From Macrotrachela quadricornifera (Eukaryota > Rotifera > Eurotatoria > Philodinida > Philodinidae), in NCBI GenBank assembly GCA_022393335.1, contig JAJEKB010020951.1, positions 1,075,757 to 1,139,756 of the forward strand: a stretch of 64,000 nucleotides of DNA, read 5' to 3'. Numbering within the stretch: position 1 is the first letter of the stretch; the number at the start of each line of letters is the position of its first letter. Below the pieces are notes generated by a model. It searched no databases, was not told the origin of the DNA, and worked only from the letters and a program-made list of their open reading frames with translations. This document shows, piece by piece, positions 56,107 through 64,000 of this stretch. The position numbers and the translations under genes are program-made.

Positions 56107-56614
56107 GTTGAGGATAGTGAAGTGCGTCGTGAACATTTTTGATTCCAACTACAACTACAACTCCAAAAACTTTTTATTTTGCAACTCTAATTCCAACTCC
56201 AACTCCACGAAAAAAATTTTTGGAACTCCAGTTCTAACTCCAAAAAACTCCAGTTCTTTTTTCTTATGGGTTTAGCGCCATCTTGACCAATCTGAAGCAC
56301 AAAATACATGATTAAAAGATAAACTAGTGCACGAATCGAACTTGTTTAGCTTAGAATTGTCTTTTTCTTTTACTATGTGGCGAAATTAACACTACCTACG
56401 CAATAAAATATACATAATTATTTTACTGATAGGACTTCCATATTGACACGAAAAACTGTATATTTATCATCCCAACTCCAACTCCATAAAAATGATTTTT
56501 TTGAAACTCCGACTCCAACTTCAAAAAAATTTTATTTTGCGACTCCAACTCCACCTCCGACTCCATGGAGTTGGAATTGGAGTTTGGAGTCCAATGCAGT
56601 TCACTAGTTGAGGA
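56107..56614. mobile_element. hAT-type MITE with CTCCAA repeats, 8-bp duplication
   Basis: Element 56115-56606 (492 bp) is flanked by a perfect 8-bp duplication GTTGAGGA (56107-56114, 56607-56614). Ends are TAGTGAAGTGC and inverted GCAGTTCACTA, one mismatch in 11. Eight-base duplications are typical of hAT. The interior has subterminal runs of ACTCCAACTCC on both sides (56150-56270 and 56470-56560) ending in the inverted CCATGGAGTTGGAATTGG. Confidence 0.85.
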
Positions 56615-56697
56615 TGAGTTGAACGACCGTGATGGTAATTACAAGGAGCGTTTATAATCACTATAACTGAAAAATTAATCGATCAATATGTAGTTAA

Positions 56698-56755
56698 TTC
56701 TACTTTGCAGACACTTTTTTTTCACTAATTAAGAAAAAATGTCTGCAAAGTAGAA
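56698..56755. repeat. Perfect 16-bp stem hairpin
   Basis: TTCTACTTTGCAGACA at 56698-56713 and TGTCTGCAAAGTAGAA at 56740-56755, separated by 26 bases. It is too compact for a typical MITE and may be a small foldback. Confidence 0.8.
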
Positions 56756-58277
56756 GATACACAATATGTTTTTCAGAAAAAATTGAAATAAAATGACAAG
56801 CTGTCACATAGTGCCTTACATCAGTTACCGTACATATGTTGTTCTATGTATTATTTTCTTTCTCTTCTTCTCTGTTCCATCTTGCATGTATGTTCTTCTT
56901 TTTTCTCATTCATCTCATTATTTGTTTATAATTATCTTCTTATTCTTATTGATTGTTCTCAGTAAAATAAAAATAGAAGAAGATTTTCAACTTCTTCTTC
57001 ATAGTTTATTATATTCTTCCATTTCATGTATAAATATGCCGTATTTTTCTAATCAAATTCATGCTATATCTCGTTCAACTAATCAACAACATGATGTTTA
57101 ATTCGAGCATTATTCAATTACAAATGTAACTGGAGTTTTTTCCATACTGTATAGATGAGCAAAGACCATGAATCCATACATTAAAATTTGATAAATGAAT
57201 CTGAGCACATCATTTTATAATACACAAAGATCATATTCTTTAAATAATGTTATATCTTTTTTTTTGAATGGAAATGGCACTAATCTCAATTAATTAGAAA
57301 AAACTACATTATTACAATCTATAATGTCGTTATAATTATTATTCGAATGGTGAACACGAATAACAATACGAATATAAAAATTCATTGTATCAATCCAGTT
57401 TGAATTTAAATAAGGATTACATGGCGTCACCTAAAGAATATGATTTTTGTCTATAATAATACTATATATTCAGATTCATTTGTTAAATCTCAAAATTTTG
57501 ATAAATTGCTGGCTTATGCATACAGTATGCAGCAATAATCTAATCGCATTAACTAGTTGAATAAGAATCACCACTCTTAACTGATACTGATCGATTACTG
57601 CGAACTGTAATGGCTAGATGATATTTTTTATAACGGTTTTCATGATCATATGAATTATAGTTATCAGAAGACCTTTATAATCATATTAAATAATAAATAG
57701 TTACACGACATTTCCACGCACCTTAGCCTAGACGACATACTGCGCGAAAGTGACATATCACACTAGAACCAAGTAAATCGACTGTTGGATGAACAATATA
57801 TTTATTTTTAACAATATGGTAACATATTCTTAATTTTTGAATAAACTCCTTTCTTTCTTAGCATGCTTTATTAGTTCGATAACATTTTTTTTATTTTGAT
57901 AAATAAAATCTCTATTGAATTTGTCCGTGACGTACTTTTTTTCGCACTTGAATTACGTTTGAAGTCATGATTTTTACTCATTATTAGATAAAAAGAAAAT
58001 ACGATTTATGATTTTATATTAACGTGATGATGTACACGTGGTGATTACCTTTTTCAATTGACGTTGTCTTTCGTTATTGTTCAATAACTTTAAAATTTGT
58101 TTTCTTTTCGTTATCGTAAGAATAATATTATTATTTAAACTTGATTTGTGAATAAATTCTTTTAGTTGACGTCATTCATAATATCTCGTAACTATATTTA
58201 GGTAAGAAAAAAAATATATAAAAACAAGTATGTCCTTTGTTTAAAAAGCAATATAATAACGTATTTAAAAAATATTA
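56756..58277. other. Upstream of the arrestin gene
   Basis: An open frame at 56793-57101 (102 residues, plus) is highly hydrophobic (YVVLCIIFFLFFSVPSC, FIIIFLFLLIVLS) and could be a membrane-protein exon. AT-rich DNA often yields such T-rich frames, and I do not call it. Nothing else is recognised. Confidence 0.35.
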
Positions 58278-59279
58278 ATGGGTTCAAATCATAGTGCATC
58301 AACAAGCAATATTTCAATTGAATTTTTGGATGAAAATAATAATGTTTATCAACCAGGAGAATATGTTGAAGGTTTAGTGGAATTTAATAATAATAATGAT
58401 AGTATTGAATTTGAGTTATATAATTTAATTATTGAATTAATTGGAGAACTTGTTTATACAACTCAACAAAAAAAAGGACAATCAACACTAACAACAACTC
58501 ATCGAATACCTTTTTTTATTAAAAAACTTATTTTACATAATGAAAATAAAGAAAATAAATTTATTTTAAAAAATGGAAATAATAAATGGAAATTTAGTTT
58601 TTATCTTTCAAATGCAATTCCATCTTCATTTGAACAAAATCGTTTTCACGGTCCATTTATTCATTATTTTATTCGTATTCATTGTTTATCTCATCAATGG
58701 AAAAATCATTTAAAAAAAGATTTTCCAATTATTATTCAACATCCTTCACAAATCATAAAGTCAATTCCTTTTCAAATTAATAATAAAAATCGAAAAGATG
58801 TCCAATTCAGTGCTAATCTTGAAAATAATCTTGCTATTATTGGAAAATATTTATCTTTACAAATTCATTTACATAATCCAAATCATATTACATTTCATCG
58901 AATATCATTAACTCTTGTTCAATTAAGAAAATTGGGTCCAGCTAAAGAAGAACGTCAAATAATTTTGAAACAAAATTTGAAATATTTTGATAAATTTAAT
59001 GATGAACATTATACAGATAATTTTCAAATAGATATTCCACATGGAATAACTTCTTCATGTTCATATTATGTTCCTTTTAAGTCTCTTCAATGGCTCATTT
59101 TTGTACATTATGAACTTCATCTCAAAATTTATATGTCTGGTATTAATAATAAAATTTCTCTTACATTACCACTCATTGTTAATAAGCAAACAGAAACAAT
59201 TATTGATCAAAAAAAATCATCATTATTACCACCCAGTTATGATCCTATCATGTTTAATTTAAATGAATCTCAATCATGA
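58278..59279 (+). CDS. Arrestin-domain protein (ARRDC-like), single exon, 333 aa
   Basis: The N-terminus MGSNHSAS fits an N-myristoylation signal (Gly2, Ser6). Residues 10-160 form an arrestin N-domain (ISIEFLDENNNVYQPGEYV, EGLVEF; WKFSFYLSNAIPSSFE; HYFIRIHC), and 165-310 an arrestin C-domain (IIGKYLSLQIHLHNPN, IDIPHGITSSCSYYVPF, YELHLKIYMS). Near the C-terminus LLPPSYDP supplies a PPxY motif for WW domains of NEDD4-type ubiquitin ligases, as in ARRDC proteins. Length is slightly below the usual 350-420. The expected role is adaptor linking membrane cargo to ubiquitination and trafficking (family knowledge). Codon use is extremely AT-rich. A polyadenylation signal AATAAA lies at 59327-59332. 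An overlapping frame at 59068-59262 is a shadow. Confidence 0.9.
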   Translation: MGSNHSASTSNISIEFLDENNNVYQPGEYVEGLVEFNNNNDSIEFELYNLIIELIGELVYTTQQKKGQSTLTTTHRIPFFIKKLILHNENKENKFILKNGNNKWKFSFYLSNAIPSSFEQNRFHGPFIHYFIRIHCLSHQWKNHLKKDFPIIIQHPSQIIKSIPFQINNKNRKDVQFSANLENNLAIIGKYLSLQIHLHNPNHITFHRISLTLVQLRKLGPAKEERQIILKQNLKYFDKFNDEHYTDNFQIDIPHGITSSCSYYVPFKSLQWLIFVHYELHLKIYMSGINNKISLTLPLIVNKQTETIIDQKKSSLLPPSYDPIMFNLNESQS

Positions 59280-60049
59280 TAAAAAGAACTATTTTTATAT
59301 TTAATTCAGCTTTTGTTTGTCTTGTAAATAAAATAGATTAGAAATTAAAATCGCTCTATTGACAATATATATTTATTCTTTAATTCAAGTGTACTAGCAT
59401 ATAGATAAAAATAAATACATAATAATCTTCTAGAACATTTAAGTTTCTAATTTTTCTCTATATATGGTTATAAACAGCTGACCTGGCATTCCAAGATTTA
59501 CTTATTCATGTAACCTCAGACAGTCATCACAAAAATATCATTTTTTATAATATGGCTATAGTAAAGTGGTTCCATCGGTATCCAAGCACTTTTGAAAACC
59601 AATTTTTTTGACAAAAAGACATAAGCGCTCCAGTTTCAGTCATCATATCATTCTAGGCCGAAGATTCTGGCCTCTGAATACGGTCGGGAACCGACTCGAA
59701 ACGGTGTATTTCAAGCATTTTCACAAGCTGGAAATCAGACCCATCGACAGCGTATCCTGTCAAAAAAAAACTAGGAACCTACAGGATATGTTCGTAAAAC
59801 AACCTGGATTCCTCCGAAACCACAACAGAATTACCTCGTGAAAATTCAGAAAAAAACCGGAAAAGATACTATTTTCCACATCAACATTCAAAAAACTTTT
59901 TTAAAATAATGAATTCTTCACAATGATAAAGATCATTTGAAGAAAGTTTCAATACATTATAATGATGAATCTCAAAAATACTTTGCAATCAGACACAATG
60001 TTCAAAAATGTCTCTTTTATACTTAAAAGCCTCCTGAGACTTCTAAATG
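59280..60049. other. Spacer downstream of the arrestin gene
   Basis: A short open frame at 59608-59841 has no recognised domain. Otherwise non-coding. Confidence 0.4.
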
Positions 60050-60450
60050 ATCCGATCTAATTCATATGAATCATGAATCCAGAGGAAGGAAAAAGCCTCA
60101 TTGAGTCTCCATGATGTTTGATTTAAACTTTTCGATGATCTGGTCTGCTGAGTAGTAAGCATACGGTCGCTTGAACCCAAAAGTCTCATTGAGAGTTATC
60201 GATGATCCGTTCTGTTGCGTAGTTGTCATATCTCCAATATGAGGTAAGAGTCTCATTAAGAGTCCATACTATATCATGAAGACTTCTCAACGATGTGATC
60301 TAATGAGTAGTAATCATACCTTCGATAGAAAGTAAAAGTCTCATTGATGCTTTTTAATGATCTAAATCAATGAAGATCAAATCTTTGATACGAAATAGAA
60401 GTCTTATTGAGCCTTTTCAATGATACGTCCTAATGACTCGTAACTGTACC
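60050..60450. repeat. Degenerate tandem repeat, unit about 65-90 bp
   Basis: About five diverged units of the form AAAAGTCTCATTGAG ... TTTTCGATGATCTGATCTAATGAGTAGTAATCATACCTTC (read piecewise: AGTCTCATTGAG, AGTCTCATTAAG, AGTCTCATTGAT, AGTCTTATTGAG). Non-coding. Confidence 0.65.
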
Positions 60451-61665
60451 TCCTAAATGACCCTGGTGAAAGGGTACGGCACGAAAACGGCAGCCGAATT
60501 CAATCACCTGGGTACTGAGTAGTATTGTTGAAAGGCTGGAGTTCGTGCATCACACGAATGTCTTGAATTACTCCTATGTTGATCTTCATAAAATCAAAAA
60601 GAGAAAAAATTTTATGTTACCCGAAGATTTTATCTGTTCACTTCTTATTTTGAGAACAGTAATTTCACCTTTTTCAACTTCCTTTGCACAAGATGAAAAC
60701 GTTCTATGTAAAAGAGTAGTAGCCAAACGATCATATACATAACAGTACATGATACTAGACGCAAACAGTTTTCGTATTTGAGTAGTATTTTTCTAACGAT
60801 TGCACATCGATATTGATACGCATAGAAAAAATGCTTATAGAGAGGCAGTTTGAACTTAAACAAAGAATATGATTTCTGTTTATCATAATTTGATATCCAA
60901 ACTCACTTGTAAAATTTTAAATTATTGACAAATCATCTAGTTGTTGATACAATATTGAACAATAAATTAATCAAAATAAATAATTAAACAATGATCGTCA
61001 TTTTTAACCAATACTGGTGGACTTTTGCCTGTTGGTCACGGTCTGTGACGCTTCATTGCTGAGGATGTCTCTCATCCCTGTGGGGGGGGGGGGGGGGTCA
61101 ATGCAAATTTCTACTCCTAAACATTTCCACACTCTCTTTCAGATCGTGTTTCACAAAAATCGATAAATTTGGCGAAAATCACCTTTTTTTGGGTGGCGGG
61201 TGGGTCTCAATTTAAACCATAATGACGCAGTGATCTTTATGATCTGCTCCACAACTGTTGCAACTACAGTTACCAGATGAACACTATAACCAAGTTATTC
61301 TTTTACATGCACCCCAACATATTGAATCCTCGTTCACATCTATGAGCAATTATATCGACACCCCTATTGTGTTAGTGTAGTGCCAAGTGAATCGGCAATC
61401 GATGAACATTACTTGTCTACTATATGAAAGAGCATACTTTTACCAACATAAAATTTACAGAAGATAATAGTTTTCCAAGAAAGTTGGTTTTCTTATCATT
61501 TCTTTTATCTCTGTAAACGGTATTAAACATGATTTTCTTCAAATACTTGAAATTCTTTCTTACATGAAACCGATAAGGACAAAGAGAGGACAATATAGGT
61601 AGTCATTGATAAACAATATAACTTCATTCGTTTTTTACCAATTCATTTTATCTTACACCGAGGAG
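60451..61665. other. Spacer with poly-G tract
   Basis: Contains a run of 16 G at 61082-61097, striking in this AT-rich DNA and error-prone in sequencing. Open frames at 60545-60742 and 60645-60863 have no recognised domain. Confidence 0.4.
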
Positions 61666-62283
61666 ATGGCTCTTGTTTTTCAAAGAAATGAAATCGAGTT
61701 CGAACGTACGGGCGTCACAGTAAATGTACCGAACAATGATGTTGCACGTTTGATGTATTATTTGAATTGTGTATGTACATCGATTAACTGTAATAATGAT
61801 CCAGACATTCAACGTTTTACAACGTACCGTAACTGGTCCTCTTTATCCGTCGACGAGCAGAAAGCACTTGTCGTTGTTTGCTATGCTTTTAGTCCTGATG
61901 TTCTTAATGATCAAGTGTTCTTTCATAGTGATTCTCTATGTGGTACACACACAAATGAATTTTACACCATAAATCAAGTACGTAATCAACTTGTAGCTGC
62001 TGAATCAATCATTATAGCAGGACGAGTACGAGTAGTCAATAAGATTATGACATACAAAATGGAATGGATGAACACATATTATTTTGACCCAATGAGACGA
62101 CTTGTACCAAGACCTGGTACGTCATCTCAACATCCTGCTCTTAGTTACACACCTGTCTATACGGCTCCTGTTATAAGACAGAGAACAAGAACGACATCTT
62201 CTAAGAAGAAAGGATGGATTTGCTGTGTTGTCATCGTCGTGATTATCATTATTATAATTGTCAGTGCTACTGTTAAAAAATAA
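61666..62283 (+). CDS. Tail-anchored membrane protein, family unknown, 205 aa
   Basis: I chose the ATG at 61666 (MALVFQRNEIEF) over the upstream ATG at 61606, because the extra 20 residues (MINNITSF...) look like translated spacer and no signal peptide is needed; the alternative gives 225 residues. The soluble part (about 1-135) is acidic to neutral with cysteines (NCVCTSINC, SLCGT) and helices such as WSSLSVDEQKALVVVCYAF. A Pro/Arg/Thr-rich linker follows (RPGTSSQHPALSYTP, RQRTRTTSSKKK). The C-terminus WICCVVIVVIIIIIIVSATV is one strong membrane span followed by KK, a classic tail anchor that would put the soluble part in the cytosol. No homologue recognised. Confidence 0.65.
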   Translation: MALVFQRNEIEFERTGVTVNVPNNDVARLMYYLNCVCTSINCNNDPDIQRFTTYRNWSSLSVDEQKALVVVCYAFSPDVLNDQVFFHSDSLCGTHTNEFYTINQVRNQLVAAESIIIAGRVRVVNKIMTYKMEWMNTYYFDPMRRLVPRPGTSSQHPALSYTPVYTAPVIRQRTRTTSSKKKGWICCVVIVVIIIIIIVSATVKK

Positions 62284-63260
62284 TTGTTGCCAATATTTTT
62301 TCATTTATCGTGAATACTCATGAAATTTTTTAAAAGATCGAAATAATTAATCTAAACAAAATTCAAATTATTACTTTCTAATAAATCGATATATTAATTG
62401 TTTGAAATTATTAAATCTATTAAGAAACTATACAGTTGAGAGTGTGAATGTAAGTTTGAAGAAATAAAATACCACGACGCATTTCGTCGTTATTTGAAGG
62501 ATCCATTAAGAGGTTCAGGAACTGCAGAAATCGAAAGTTTTACCTAAGTTAGTTTTAAGAGATGATAAAATCACTCACAAATTAATTTAAGTCAATTTGA
62601 AAAGCAGCAGAAAGTTCAATATTTATATTAGATGAGTTTTAAACAAAATAATTACCACTATCTGGATATCCATTCAATTCATCAATCTCATCAAATAGTA
62701 GGAAATATATAAAGGTGGTTTCATGGGTAGTCCACTACAAAAAATACAAGATCCTCCAATTAGATTTTTAAAACATAAATTTTGTAAAGCCTTTTGCGCT
62801 GATTATTTTGGTAAAAGTTTTCACGATCGTCCAACTACTTTTCATGCTATAGTCAATACTCTCAAAATCTGAAACCATAGTTTTTCAGTATTTTGACTCT
62901 AGAACCACCTATAATTGAGGAATTCTAAAACAATTTTTATCAAAATGATCAGCACAAAAAGCTCTACAAGATAGACTATTTCAAAATTTTTCGACATCCC
63001 CTTCCATTGTTCAATCACAGAAGTTTATCCTTATTGTTTAAAATGGCTACATTTTGAAAAGATGAGACATAGTAGGTTTTGTAGAGCAAAATTGTATTTA
63101 ATATAGAAAGAGATGAGTTTCTATGATTAAATAGTTTTGAAGTGTTATCTGTACAAATTGAAAGTGATATAAAACTTTCATTTGAGGAAGAAGATATCAT
63201 TTTTGAATATTAAAATATTCCTTGATGTTTACTACCATACATGCAACGGATGTCACAGGA
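62284..63260. other. Spacer with a short inverted repeat
   Basis: AAAGCCTTTTGCGCTGATTA at about 62795 and TGATCAGCACAAAAAGCTCT at about 62946 are inverted copies (with diverged sequence between), another small foldback. No gene. Confidence 0.45.
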
Positions 63261-64000
63261 GCCTCTCAATATTTTAAATATTTTTCCGCTTTTATTCCTT
63301 TGATTAAGATACTTTTTTTTATTAAAAAATAGCGCTTGAAATTCTCTACAAAGCCACACATGACTAGGCCCAAAAACTGCTTTAAATATATTTGAAAAAA
63401 GATGAAAATCAAAGATATAGAAAAAGCTGTAAAATGTAAAGGATCGAGCACCATTAATGGTCGCGCTTTGTATCCAATTTTGCAATTACTTACTTTGCTC
63501 TATTAGAAAAGCAAAATATACCAAAAGGCGCAGCATGAAAAGCCGTATAATTTAGGTGAAATCGCTTATCTTATAGTTGCACTTCTCGGTTTCAAAACAG
63601 ACAAATTATTGAATGATCAAAATTTGTCCGTGTGAAAATAATGTATTTTTTCGGTATAAGATGAATTCATTCTTTTTCTTATTTCATCTTTGTACAATTG
63701 TTCTTTTGTAAATTGTAGAGCTTTTCACATTGCATCTTTTGGTATATTTTCTTTCTTTTTAATATGGTCGATCGATAACAAATGGGATCCAAAGCGCAGC
63801 CATTAATGGTGCTCGATCCTTTACATTTTACAGCTTTTTCTATGTCTTTGATTTTCGTCTTTTTTCAAATATATTTAGAGCAGTTTTTGGGCCTAGTCAT
63901 GTGTAATTTTGTAGAGAATTTCAAGCGCTATCTTTTAATAAAAAAAAGATATTTTATTCAAAGGAATACTAGTGAAGAAATATGCAAAATACTGAGAGGC
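63261..64000. mobile_element. Foldback element with about 216-bp arms, reaching the window edge
   Basis: The left arm 63261-63476 and right arm 63785-64000 are inverted copies, about 90% identical. Landmarks are CCTCTCAATATTTT / ATACTGAGAGG at the tips, GACTAGGCCCAAAAACTGC / GCAGTTTTTGGGCCTAGTC, and GATCGAGCACCATTAATGG / CCATTAATGGTGCTCGATC at the inner ends. An inner pair (AAATATACCAAAAGG near 63516 and CTTTTGGTATATTTT near 63737) is shared with element D. The open frames on its arms are shadows. The right end and any duplication lie at or past the window edge. Confidence 0.8.

Noticed and set aside
56793..57101. Hydrophobic 102-residue open frame as a membrane protein
   Set aside because: T-rich composition explains it; no start, family or splice support.
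63210..63485. 91-residue minus-strand open frame
   Set aside because: It coincides with the left arm of the terminal foldback element.
1..64000. CRISPR array, bacterial operon or phage content
   Set aside because: Spliceosomal introns, AT-rich eukaryotic genes and eukaryotic transposons throughout; tandem repeats lack spacers of CRISPR type.

Overview
The window is eukaryotic, AT-rich (about 30% GC by eye) and looks like nuclear DNA of a bdelloid rotifer. The evidence is short GT-AG introns (46-98 bp in most genes), small compact genes, an F-box family of a type I associate with bdelloids, a TIR-domain gene, and a dense mix of decayed DNA transposons. The species call is inference from these family features, not from a search.

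Layout. 0-9 kb: an intact single-exon F-box gene (minus) and a secreted coiled-coil protein (plus). 11.5-13.7 kb: a six-exon TIR-domain gene with a repetitive coiled coil and a hydrophobic C-terminus (minus). 17-19.5 kb: a decayed hAT transposase carrying a TTAA miniature element, followed by a decayed mariner-like transposase. 20-22.8 kb and 35.9-37.7 kb: two copies of one duplicated segment, each with a three-exon gene for a small cysteine-rich type I membrane protein. 23-28.9 kb: a nested pile of elements, namely a mariner-type foldback MITE, a minus-strand hAT remnant broken by two MITEs, and a 5'-truncated LINE. 30.9-32.1 kb: a five-exon papain/cathepsin L-like gene whose catalytic Cys and His are replaced. 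32.6-38.6 kb: a MITE, a 53-bp satellite split by a second mariner MITE, a MULE-like element holding a FLYWCH remnant, and degenerate tandem repeats. 38.7-40.7 kb: a decayed piggyBac element. 41.8-46.7 kb: an F-box gene whose 12 leucine-rich repeats are each a separate 84-bp exon. 48.2-51.8 kb: an apparently intact cut-and-paste transposon with 283-285-bp inverted repeats, a 4-bp duplication and a six-exon, 755-residue transposase (Sola-like by my reading). 52.7-56.8 kb: several foldback and MITE insertions. 58.3-59.3 kb: an arrestin-domain gene. 61.7-62.3 kb: a tail-anchored protein of unknown family. 63.3-64.0 kb: another foldback element.

The host genes do not form a pathway. They are single members of families that expand in such genomes (F-box/LRR, TIR, arrestin, cysteine proteases). 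The strongest items for a second look are the intact Sola-like transposon, the active-site-dead cathepsin homologue, the TIR/coiled-coil/tail protein, and the one-LRR-per-exon F-box gene. All splice models were read by eye from GT/AG sites and phase agreement; none has transcript support here.
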